Shown here: positions 1-7,693 of the stretch, piece after piece
Position numbering within the stretch: position 1 is the first letter of the stretch
How the letters are laid out: each line of letters begins with the position of its first letter
Origin: an uncultured Eubacterium sp.
GTDB taxonomy: Bacteria > Bacillota > Clostridia > Lachnospirales > Lachnospiraceae
Direction: 5' to 3'
Length of the DNA: 15,083 nt
Assembly: GCA_900548465.1 (NCBI GenBank)
Contig: URKY01000051.1
Coordinates: 1-15,083 of the forward strand
Position numbers and translations under genes: made by a program
The notes under the pieces: generated by a model
What the model saw: only the letters and a program-made list of their open reading frames with translations
Database searches by the model: none
What the model was told of the DNA's origin: nothing

Positions 1-72
1 TCTTTAGGTCAGGCGGCTATCCATAATCCCTTCAAGGTAGAGGTTGCAATTAATTGGAAAAATAACAAATAA
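1..72 (+). CDS. 3' end of an unidentified upstream gene (partial)
   Basis: Frame 1 is open from the window edge to a TAA at 70-72 and encodes 23 residues beginning SLGQAAIHNPFKV. The mixture of G, A, H, N, P, F and W residues and the less A/T-rich codons look like a genuine protein C-terminus rather than noise, but 23 residues are too few to assign a family. It overlaps the TTG start proposed for the next gene (44) by 29 nt, or ends 10 nt before the alternative ATG at 83, so the two genes are probably co-transcribed. It could also be a chance open frame. Confidence 0.4.
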   Translation, partial: SLGQAAIHNPFKVEVAINWKNNK

Positions 73-3000
73 AGATATAGATATGGTAAGTAGGTATGAG
101 GGAGTTATTATATCTAAAAGTGAAGATAATTATAGTGTGGAAGAAAAAGAAATTTTAGGTATACTTTTGTTTAAAATTGGCGTTATATCTAAGGGGGATG
201 GAAATTTGAAATTTTCTATGAGAAAACTGGAAGAGGCATTGGATATCTATATAGATTTAAGTGTTTATGATAAACAGATGGAGAACAATGTAATCATAAT
301 ATATCAGGAGTTAATTGATATTAGCTTTGAGGATAAAACAGTAGACAATAAAAGAAAGATTGACCTTTGTAAGAAGATTTGTGCACATAGCAAATCATTG
401 CAGAAAAGATATGAAGGTTTTGAGGTGTACTATTATTATGGAATAAAGAGAACAATGGCATGTTTGGATGAAAAGTATGTATATACGGCATATGATCTGA
501 TTAGCGAATACAAGAAGGAGTTTGAACAGGAAATTAAAAAAGGGGAGGTTTTGGACCAAATTGATTACGATGTAATAATTAAAATTCAGAAAGAAATATA
601 TACAACATTTAATGTTGTATGCAAAAATTATTTTGAGACGATTGAAAGTAATGATACTGATGAAAAAGATGATATTAGCGAAAATGTTGAGATGGAAGAA
701 GATAATGATAACGAAAATGTTGAGAAGGAAGAAAATAATGGTAATTTGAGGCAGGTTAACAGCTTTATACAGTCGTGTAAAAGAAAAATATCACGGGAGG
801 TAATTGGGCAGGATCATGTTATAGAGGCTGCAACTACTTTATTATGGGATTATAAATTATGGGGACAGATGTGCATATTATTTCTTACGGGTGCACCGGG
901 ATGTGGAAAGACTCTTTTGGCAGGCAAGGTAGGAGAAGTTTTAGGATTACCGTGTAAAAAATTCACTATGTCGGAATATGCTTTTAAGGATTCTTTGGAA
1001 ACACTAATTGGATTTGATGAGACATACAAGGATTCAAAAGAAGGAATTTTAACAGGGTTTGTCAAAAAAAATCCAAAATCCGTAATTATATTTGATGAGA
1101 TTGAAAAGGCAGGAAATGATGTATTACAGCTTTTACTACAGGTTTTAGATTGTGGGAAGATGCACGATATATATTTAAATGAGGACATTTCATTTGAAAA
1201 TACAATAATGATATTTACATCTAATGTTGGAAAGAAAATTTATGAAAACGATGAACATAGTAATTTATCAGGGGTAACTCAAAAGGAACTTGAAGATGCC
1301 TTAGTAACAGAAATAAATCCGGTAACAAATACTCCTTTCTTCTCTCAGGCACTTGTATCCAGATTTAGTAAAGGTACAATGTGTATTTTTAATAAGTTAG
1401 CTGCGGAAAACCTGGTTAGTATTGCCGAAAAGAGTTTGAAGGATTGTTCTAAAATGTTTGAGGAAAACTATGGAATAAGAATTACTTGGGATAAACAGGT
1501 ACCTATTATGTTATTACTATCAGAGGGAGAGCTTGCGGATGCAAGAAAGCTAACCGGTAAGGCAGAAAAATATATTAAAGAACAGTTAAGAAAAACAGTT
1601 GACTTATACGATGTTAATGGGATAAGTAAATTCTTTGATAATTGCAAAGAGATACATTTTTCTGTAGATTTGAATGACGCAAATGAAGACGTAGGAATTT
1701 TAATGAAGAACAGCCATAAAATGGACACTTTGATTGTTCAGGCTAATAAATTTGCAGATAAGTACAAAAATGAGGTTAAACCTAGGTATGATATAATATG
1801 TACGGATGAAATGTTAAAAATTGAAAGCATCTTAAAGAATAAGCCTATTGGAAAAATATTTATAAATATAAGAGAAGAAAGTCACAGACATATAACAGGC
1901 ATGTGTTATAAGAAAATGCCAATAACGGCTAATAAATTTAGAACTGCCAGAGTAGTTATAAAAAATATAAATGAAAAATATCCGGAAATACCTATTTTTT
2001 TAATAGAAGACGAATTTGATATAGATACACATCTTGAAAAAGAATTTATTAATATAGGTGTTAGAAGGATTATACGTAAACAGGATGGAAAGTTGAAGGA
2101 AATAATAGAAGAAATAGACAAGAATTATAGCATGCAGAAAATGTTGGATAATATAATTTCACAACACAAATTTCTAGACTTTGATACAGTTCCAATTGAC
2201 AAAGGGGATAGTGAAAAAGTAACCTTGAGGATTAGAAATTTAACATTGAAACAGCAGGTTAAATCATCTGATAGGGAAGACTTAGTGAGTGGTATAAATA
2301 AACCAAATGTAAAAATGGAAGATGTTATTGGTGGAGCAGATGCAAAAAAAGAAATGGAATTTGCAATGAAGTACTTAAAGAACCCTGGAAAATATATAAG
2401 AGCAAAGGTTGAAATACCTAAAGGAATTCTCATGTATGGACCACCGGGGACAGGAAAAACAATGCTGGCAAAAGCGTTTGCAAACGAATGCAATGCAAAT
2501 TTTATATCAGCTAAAGGAAGCGAGTTTGTTAAGTCAACTACAGGCTCAGGACCTGAAAATATGAGAGAGTTATTTATTAAGGCAAGAAGATATTCCCCAT
2601 GTGTTGTTTTTATAGATGAAATAGATGCAATTGGTTCACAGAGAGGAAATGTTAACGCCCATAGTGAAGAAATGACATTAAATGCATTACTTACTGAAAT
2701 AGAAGGTTTTGACACAAATAAAAATAAAACTGTAATGGTAATAGCGGCAACTAATGCGGGAATAAACAGCGAATCAGGTTATGATGGAATAGGTAGATTA
2801 GATGAGGCATTGGTGAGAAGGTTTGATAGTTGTATTTTTGTTGATCTACCTACAACTGAAGAAAGAAAGGAATATTTGAAGAAAAGCCTTATGTCTGTTA
2901 ATAATAACGAGATATCTGAAGAAATGATACAGAACATAGCTGACAGAAGCATTGGTGCAAGTCTTGCAACTCTTGAATCTGTTAAAAACAAGGCAATACG

Positions 3001-3628
3001 TGAGTCTGTAATGGAAGACATGCCATTAACAAACGAAATCCTTGATAATGCATTTGAAACAATGCTATTCGGACAGGAAAAAACAGGAAATTGGGGTAAA
3101 AATGTGTCATTGAGGGTAGCACGTCATGAAACAGGACATGCATTTATTTCCTACATAAATAATGTTGGTTTGTCTTATGTAACAATATCATCAAGAGGAA
3201 ATTATGGTGGTTATGTTCAGCACACAGGCTCTAATAAGATATATACTAAAAATGATTTGCTAAAGAAAATAGATATAGCATTGGCAGGAAGAGCAGCAGA
3301 AATTGTTTACTATGGAGAGGAGGGCATAGGCACGGGTGCGTCACAGGACATATTGCAGGCCACAAGGATTGCTAAAGCAATGATTTGTGATTTTGGTATG
3401 GATAATGAATTAGGAATTGCAAATATTGGTAGTGATGAAATGAAAGGAGAACTTGGTCTTAAAGTTAATTCAAAGGTAAATGCAATATTGAATAGAGAAT
3501 TAGAGAAGGTAATCAAACTTATAGTAGAAAATAGAAACGTAATTGATAACTTCGTTGAAGTTCTCTTAGAGAGAAATCATTTAAAAGGTTCAGAAATAAA
3601 GCGGACTTTTGAAATATGCACTGCTTAA
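44..3628 (+). CDS. Fusion protein: ClpB-D2-like AAA+ ATPase, receiver-like region, FtsH-like AAA+ ATPase and M41 zinc metalloprotease
   Basis: Predicted ATP-driven protease of 1194 aa (TTG numbering). Residues 1-200 are helical and unrecognised, followed by an acidic linker at 203-234. A ClpB/ClpA second-domain-like AAA+ module has Walker A GAPGCGKT (283-290), Walker B FDEIEK (350-355), a TSN sensor 1 and an ADARK sensor 2. Residues about 580-692 resemble a degenerate receiver fold. An FtsH-type AAA+ module has Walker A GPPGTGKT (799-806), Walker B FIDEID (856-861) and Arg fingers R925/R926. The M41 domain has HETGH (H1028, E1029, H1032) and the third zinc ligand D1102 in ASQD, so it should be catalytic. 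Ordinary FtsH is about 600-700 aa with two N-terminal membrane helices; none is seen here, implying a cytosolic enzyme. Start: TTG 44 has AAGG 6 nt upstream, while ATG 83 has no clear SD but avoids overlapping the preceding frame. First gene of a unit with a PP2C and a kinase. Substrates are unknown. Confidence 0.9.
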   Translation: MQLIGKITNKDIDMVSRYEGVIISKSEDNYSVEEKEILGILLFKIGVISKGDGNLKFSMRKLEEALDIYIDLSVYDKQMENNVIIIYQELIDISFEDKTVDNKRKIDLCKKICAHSKSLQKRYEGFEVYYYYGIKRTMACLDEKYVYTAYDLISEYKKEFEQEIKKGEVLDQIDYDVIIKIQKEIYTTFNVVCKNYFETIESNDTDEKDDISENVEMEEDNDNENVEKEENNGNLRQVNSFIQSCKRKISREVIGQDHVIEAATTLLWDYKLWGQMCILFLTGAPGCGKTLLAGKVGEVLGLPCKKFTMSEYAFKDSLETLIGFDETYKDSKEGILTGFVKKNPKSVIIFDEIEKAGNDVLQLLLQVLDCGKMHDIYLNEDISFENTIMIFTSNVGKKIYENDEHSNLSGVTQKELEDALVTEINPVTNTPFFSQALVSRFSKGTMCIFNKLAAENLVSIAEKSLKDCSKMFEENYGIRITWDKQVPIMLLLSEGELADARKLTGKAEKYIKEQLRKTVDLYDVNGISKFFDNCKEIHFSVDLNDANEDVGILMKNSHKMDTLIVQANKFADKYKNEVKPRYDIICTDEMLKIESILKNKPIGKIFINIREESHRHITGMCYKKMPITANKFRTARVVIKNINEKYPEIPIFLIEDEFDIDTHLEKEFINIGVRRIIRKQDGKLKEIIEEIDKNYSMQKMLDNIISQHKFLDFDTVPIDKGDSEKVTLRIRNLTLKQQVKSSDREDLVSGINKPNVKMEDVIGGADAKKEMEFAMKYLKNPGKYIRAKVEIPKGILMYGPPGTGKTMLAKAFANECNANFISAKGSEFVKSTTGSGPENMRELFIKARRYSPCVVFIDEIDAIGSQRGNVNAHSEEMTLNALLTEIEGFDTNKNKTVMVIAATNAGINSESGYDGIGRLDEALVRRFDSCIFVDLPTTEERKEYLKKSLMSVNNNEISEEMIQNIADRSIGASLATLESVKNKAIRESVMEDMPLTNEILDNAFETMLFGQEKTGNWGKNVSLRVARHETGHAFISYINNVGLSYVTISSRGNYGGYVQHTGSNKIYTKNDLLKKIDIALAGRAAEIVYYGEEGIGTGASQDILQATRIAKAMICDFGMDNELGIANIGSDEMKGELGLKVNSKVNAILNRELEKVIKLIVENRNVIDNFVEVLLERNHLKGSEIKRTFEICTA
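680..745 (+). repeat. Tandem 33-bp duplication in the acidic linker
   Basis: Two adjacent in-frame 33-bp units, 680-712 and 713-745, match at 29 of 33 positions. They encode ENVEMEEDNDN and ENVEKEENNGN (residues 213-234) in the linker between the helical N-terminal region and the first AAA+ domain. The reading frame is kept, as expected for a flexible linker that tolerates length change. Confidence 0.85.
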
Positions 3629-3648
3629 ACCACGCAATAATTTGGATT

Positions 3649-3652
3649 GGAG
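3649..3652 (+). promoter_or_regulatory. Ribosome binding site that sets the PP2C start at 3661
   Basis: GGAG lies 8 nt before ATG 3661. The upstream in-frame ATG at 3616 sits inside the end of the preceding gene and has no purine-rich SD before it, so 3661 is preferred. Confidence 0.65.
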
Positions 3653-3660
3653 ATGAGAAA

Positions 3661-4467
3661 ATGTTTTTAAAAAAATATTGTTCAGATAGGAAAAGAAGTT
3701 ATAAAAAAGTTAATGTAACGGGAATTTCACTGACAGGAAAAGGAAATAATAATCAGGATAACTGGTTCATTGGTGAGAATATATATGACAAAGAACAGGA
3801 GGTAAATACAAAATTAAATCTTGCCGAACCGATTGTAATAGGAATTTTTGACGGAATGGGAGGAATGGAATGGGGAGAAGAGGCTTCAGCTATTGCAGCA
3901 GACATGTTTAAACAGTACATACCATATATGAAAAAAAATAATGAAAGAGAGGATTTGGAAAAATTATATAGTCTGATTAATTTTGAAATATACAAATATA
4001 TGTATGAAAAAGGTGTACAGGGTGGGACAACTGCAGCAATAGCAATAATTAAACCCGAAGGTCAACTTATAGTAAGTAATGTAGGGGATAGTTTAATTTA
4101 CCTGTGCAGAAATAGAAGTATTACACAAATAAGTGATAATCAGTGCTTAGCAGGAATTCAACTAAAAAAAGGGATGATTACAGAGGAGACATATGAGTCC
4201 AGCAGTGATAAAAAAATTTTAATGTCTTCACTTGGCAGTATGGATGATTTAGAGAAAGAGAATATATTTTATAAAAGGATCAATGTGAATAAGGGAGATA
4301 AGATAATATTAGTTACAGATGGTGTGATTAATGCAATAGGAATGAAAAAACTAAGAAATATATGCAAAGAACGATGGGAATATAGTCGATTATTTGATAA
4401 AATTGTAGGTGAAATTAAGAAGATAAAAGACAAAGATGACTCAACGTTAATTATTGCCGGCATTTAA
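3661..4467 (+). CDS. PP2C-family Ser/Thr protein phosphatase
   Basis: A 268-aa soluble PPM/PP2C phosphatase, expected to remove phosphate from Ser/Thr residues using two Mn/Mg ions. The family motifs occur in order: NQDNW with metal ligand D33, GIFDGMGG with D64/G65, GTTAA at 122-126, NVGDS with D143, LVTDGV with D220, and KDDST near the C-terminus with D259/D260. No signal peptide, membrane helix or extra domain is visible, and the length is usual for a stand-alone bacterial PP2C such as PrpC/Stp. The gene starts 32 nt after the Clp-FtsH fusion stops and ends 15 nt before the kinase, so it is co-transcribed with both. It is the natural antagonist of the adjacent kinase; a role in dephosphorylating the protease is possible but inferred. 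A second PP2C is encoded at 10464-11231. Confidence 0.93.
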   Translation: MFLKKYCSDRKRSYKKVNVTGISLTGKGNNNQDNWFIGENIYDKEQEVNTKLNLAEPIVIGIFDGMGGMEWGEEASAIAADMFKQYIPYMKKNNEREDLEKLYSLINFEIYKYMYEKGVQGGTTAAIAIIKPEGQLIVSNVGDSLIYLCRNRSITQISDNQCLAGIQLKKGMITEETYESSSDKKILMSSLGSMDDLEKENIFYKRINVNKGDKIILVTDGVINAIGMKKLRNICKERWEYSRLFDKIVGEIKKIKDKDDSTLIIAGI

Positions 4468-4482
4468 AACAGGGAGGGAAAA

Positions 4483-6831
4483 ATGGATACACAAATCAGA
4501 AAAAACGAAATATGGAGTATAGGTGAAAGACTTGAAGATTGGGAGTTTGATCTAGTGATTAAGTTTATTAATATGGATAAGAAGAATAAAATTATGCTTT
4601 ATGCCAGTGTATTGTCAGATGATGAGGAATTGGGAGAAGTGATTAACAGTGGGGGATATGGTGCAATATGTTCTATTTATAGAGTTAGTAATGGTCAGAG
4701 AAAAGAGTTGCAGGATGTTGTAAAAATCGTTTGTGTAATGTATGATCCCAGAGATATGGAAAAGGACGAAAAAAGAGGTGGAGAAACATACAAAGAGGCT
4801 TTCGAAAAAAAATGGAATAGAGTAATAAGCGAGGGAGAAATACAGAATCGTTTATCATATAATGACCATATTCTAAAAAATTATGGTTATTCACGTACGA
4901 TTGACTATAAAGAAGGCCATGTCAATGGAAGAATTTTTTTGATACGAATGCATAAATATATGTCTTTAGATATGTATGTACGTAAGAAATATAAAGAAAC
5001 CGGTATGCATATGGACGAATTTGAAATAGTAAAAGTTGGAGAAAATATTAGTTCGGCTATGTGTGCAATGGAAGAAAATGATTTTATCCACAGAGATATA
5101 AAAGACAGAAATGTATTTGTAAGTGAAGAAAATCCGGAAAAAAAGAATTATATGTTAGGTGATTTTGGAGCAGTGGAATATCATACTGTCGGAACAGTAC
5201 AGGGGGTGTACCTCGGAGAACAGTGGGAAGTACCGGAAATTAGTTATGAATATAATCATGAAAAAAAAGTATACAGGTATAGCTCAAATTATAGTGGTGA
5301 AGGCTGCTATTCAACAGAATATACTTTTCAGAGTGATCAATATTTATTTTGTTGTATGTTGCTTGGATTAGGAGGAAAAAATAAGGAACTGAGTACGGCA
5401 TATCAGATTCAGGCTTATAGCAAAGATAAAAAAGAAGTAGTCATTAATCCATTTGAAAGTACAAAGTTGACAGAAATAATACAAAAAGGTTGGTCTGTTG
5501 TACCTGAGCATAGGTATGAGACAAATAAAAAGCTACATGAGGAATTTTTAAAATTGGAGCAGAATCTGGATGTTTGTAAAACTGGCTTTGTAGTATATAG
5601 AAAATGTATTGAGAACGGAAAGGAATTTTTTAAAGAAGAAACAATTGAAATTATCAGTGAAAATATTGGTAATAATAGTAAAAAAAATACAATATCATTA
5701 CCGGATAGTAAAATATTTAATATTAATATTAGAGTTTTATTAAAGAATGGTGAAACGTTTGAAAAAAGAGTAAGATTTGAAAAAACAGATAACGGACAGG
5801 ACGATTTATCGGATGTTAGAGTAAAAAGGTACAGACAATACTTAAAGTTTTATTTGTCAAAAACAGACGAAGAAAATGAAATGCCTGCAGCCATAGTAAA
5901 TCTTTTAGATTTAAGGGTAGATGCAAAAAAGGTTGAATGCGATTGGCATATACAGCCAGATAAAAGCAATGTAATTGGAGATGATAATGACAGAAAAAGT
6001 AAGGAAAACAATCTGAAAAATAATGATAGAAGTAATAAAACAATAAATAATAGTATAAAAGAACTTATTACATCAGAAGAAATAAGACATAAAAATATTA
6101 TTGAAAAGAATGAATTAGCCTATGATAAATATTGGAAACATTTGTATCACAAAAAGGATGAATTGTTTTCTCTAGGTTTGGTGTTAATTATAGCGTCGAT
6201 ATTTTGCTTAGCATTGGGTTATAATGATATTTGGGGAGTGGTAGAAAAGAACAATAATTTTTACGATAGTATTGTATGGATTGCTAATGGAAAAGTAGGA
6301 CAAATTATATTAGCGACGGCTATTGCAGCTATTGTATTTATAATTGTCCAAAGGGTGATATACAGTAGACAGAAAACGAGATATTGGAGTAAAAAATGGG
6401 ATAATGAACGAGCAAGGAATAATCTGATATCTAATCTAAAAGAGAGAGATAATTATGACAAAACTAAAAGTGCGGCTGATGATCTATTTAGAACACTTGA
6501 AAAAGAAGGGGATAGACTAGAAAGAAAGAGTGGTATTCTTACAAAGATTATATATACTTATTTGTCCATAATAGCAGTCATAGGATATTATGAATTAATA
6601 GTTTGCGTTAATATAAACATTAATAATAAATGGTTAGGTAATCTGGTTTATATAGGATTTATATTGGTAGGAGCTTTAGTTTTTGAGCTATTGAAAGCAA
6701 CTTTGTTGATCTTTATTAAAAGTGGTGCAAATAGTGTGCAAGCTGATAAAAAGCGTGAAGAACTAGAGTTTGAGATGCAACAGTGGAATAATATAGAGAA
6801 AGCAATTAGTTCAAATAAGAGCACTAAATGA
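4483..6831 (+). CDS. Membrane-bound Ser/Thr protein kinase with four C-terminal transmembrane helices and no PASTA repeats
   Basis: A 782-aa eukaryotic-like kinase. The kinase domain spans about 45-345: a shortened glycine loop SGGYG (56-60), catalytic Lys K81 in VVK, a probable alpha-C Glu in SEGEI (117/119), HRDIKDRN (203-210) with D205, K207 and N210, DFG 227-229, and VPE (250-252) in the APE position. All catalytic residues are present, so it should be active. Residues about 365-490 are a beta-rich unrecognised region, then a K/N/D-rich linker, then hydrophobic segments at about 561-580, 605-627, 686-709 and 718-745, with a charged helical stretch between the second and third. Typical Firmicute PrkC/Stk kinases have one helix and external PASTA repeats; this architecture differs. 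A strong SD (GGAGG, 4473-4477) precedes the ATG. It follows the PP2C by 15 nt and is closed by a terminator at 6868-6917. Confidence 0.92.
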   Translation: MDTQIRKNEIWSIGERLEDWEFDLVIKFINMDKKNKIMLYASVLSDDEELGEVINSGGYGAICSIYRVSNGQRKELQDVVKIVCVMYDPRDMEKDEKRGGETYKEAFEKKWNRVISEGEIQNRLSYNDHILKNYGYSRTIDYKEGHVNGRIFLIRMHKYMSLDMYVRKKYKETGMHMDEFEIVKVGENISSAMCAMEENDFIHRDIKDRNVFVSEENPEKKNYMLGDFGAVEYHTVGTVQGVYLGEQWEVPEISYEYNHEKKVYRYSSNYSGEGCYSTEYTFQSDQYLFCCMLLGLGGKNKELSTAYQIQAYSKDKKEVVINPFESTKLTEIIQKGWSVVPEHRYETNKKLHEEFLKLEQNLDVCKTGFVVYRKCIENGKEFFKEETIEIISENIGNNSKKNTISLPDSKIFNINIRVLLKNGETFEKRVRFEKTDNGQDDLSDVRVKRYRQYLKFYLSKTDEENEMPAAIVNLLDLRVDAKKVECDWHIQPDKSNVIGDDNDRKSKENNLKNNDRSNKTINNSIKELITSEEIRHKNIIEKNELAYDKYWKHLYHKKDELFSLGLVLIIASIFCLALGYNDIWGVVEKNNNFYDSIVWIANGKVGQIILATAIAAIVFIIVQRVIYSRQKTRYWSKKWDNERARNNLISNLKERDNYDKTKSAADDLFRTLEKEGDRLERKSGILTKIIYTYLSIIAVIGYYELIVCVNININNKWLGNLVYIGFILVGALVFELLKATLLIFIKSGANSVQADKKREELEFEMQQWNNIEKAISSNKSTK

Positions 6832-6867
6832 AAAAAATCTGAAAGATAAAGGATAATAAGTACATAG

Positions 6868-6917
6868 AGGACATGTGTTGAAGCAAAAACGATTTGTTTC
6901 AATACGTGTCCTTTTTT
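6868..6917 (+). terminator. Long-stem rho-independent terminator after the kinase gene
   Basis: The arms 6868-6887 and 6893-6912 pair over 20 bp, with two G-U wobbles, around a 5-nt loop, and a T run at 6912-6917 follows. It lies 36 nt after the kinase stop codon, so it should end the protease-phosphatase-kinase transcript and separate it from the FHA-rodA-pbpA unit. Orientation is plus-strand, because no matching T run exists on the other strand. Confidence 0.88.
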
Positions 6918-6960
6918 AGTATTACAAGAAAAGCCTTATGATGGGGGAAAATAAAAATTT

Positions 6961-6989
6961 TTAGAAAAAATGCCCTATTAAATTATATA
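6961..6989 (+). promoter_or_regulatory. Candidate promoter of the FHA-rodA-pbpA-PP2C unit
   Basis: TATATA (6984-6989) as -10 with TTAGAA (6961-6966) as a weak -35, spaced 17 bp. It lies after the terminator and 25 bp before the FHA start. A new promoter is expected in this 97-bp gap because of the terminator, but the -35 match is poor and the region is A/T-rich throughout. Confidence 0.3.
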
Positions 6990-7014
6990 AGAAAAAGAAA
7001 GTGAGGAATGATAT

Positions 7015-7680
7015 ATGGAAACAATGATTAGTCAGCTTACGGTAATTATACTGGTAGTGGTAATGCTCTGTGGCATATACCTTGTGTTTGGAGGAGGTAA
7101 TGGTAGAAGAAAAAGAAAAACAAATGAGAACCATTCTTCAATGGAATATTCTGAAAGTGAAAATAAGACTGAATATATCAGGAAAGGAGAAGAGGATTAT
7201 TATACTTCGTCTAACAATGAACCAAAGAAGACCGTTATTAGAAGAGGATATCATGCTAAACAAAATACAATTGTTCGAATAGAGCAGTTGGAAAAAAATA
7301 CAAATAAAATAGTAAAAAGATATGATGTAAGCCTAGAGAATGAAAAATTTGTCATAGAAAAACAGGGACACAACATTAAAAAAACAAGTCTGACAATAGG
7401 AAGAAATAAAAATGCAGACATAAATGTCCTTGATCAAACAAGGTATGTAGGTAATTATCATGCGAAACTATTGCTAACGGATGGAGATATATACATAGAA
7501 GACTGTAGTAAAAATGGTACATTTGATATTGATGGAAATAGAATTACGAGAAAGAAATTAGGGAACAGGGATATAGTTCTATTAGATGAATCGGTGATGC
7601 TTTATTTTACTATTAGTGAAGCTGATAAGACGCTGATATATGGCAAAAATCAGGAAGCGACGCAAATGAGACGGTGGTAA
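7015..7680 (+). CDS. Membrane-anchored FHA-domain protein
   Basis: A 221-aa phosphothreonine-reader candidate. Residues about 6-26 form one hydrophobic helix followed by a basic stretch (RRKRK, 31-35), predicting a membrane anchor with a cytoplasmic body. Residues 36-105 are a polar, probably disordered linker with many Ser and Thr residues, potential kinase targets. The FHA domain occupies about 108-205, with IGR (G129, R130), YHA (H149) and KNGTF (N167, G168, T169). The usual Ser of the SxxH motif is Gly (G146), which may weaken or alter phosphopeptide binding. GAGG at 7003-7006 precedes ATG 7015. The layout resembles actinobacterial FhaB (FipA), which also has an N-terminal membrane helix and a C-terminal FHA domain beside rodA/pbpA. 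It probably brings phosphorylated partners to the RodA-PbpA complex; this role is inferred. Confidence 0.9.
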   Translation: METMISQLTVIILVVVMLCGIYLVFGGGNGRRKRKTNENHSSMEYSESENKTEYIRKGEEDYYTSSNNEPKKTVIRRGYHAKQNTIVRIEQLEKNTNKIVKRYDVSLENEKFVIEKQGHNIKKTSLTIGRNKNADINVLDQTRYVGNYHAKLLLTDGDIYIEDCSKNGTFDIDGNRITRKKLGNRDIVLLDESVMLYFTISEADKTLIYGKNQEATQMRRW

Positions 7681-7693
7681 GGAGAAGGAAGTT

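Noticed and set aside
680..745. Repeat array such as CRISPR or a multi-copy mobile repeat
   Set aside because: There are only two adjacent in-frame units with no spacers; it is a coding linker duplication.
2125..2715. Minus-strand open frame (196 codons) opposite the FtsH-like ATPase domain
   Set aside because: It lies wholly antisense to conserved Walker A/B coding sequence and shows no motif of its own.
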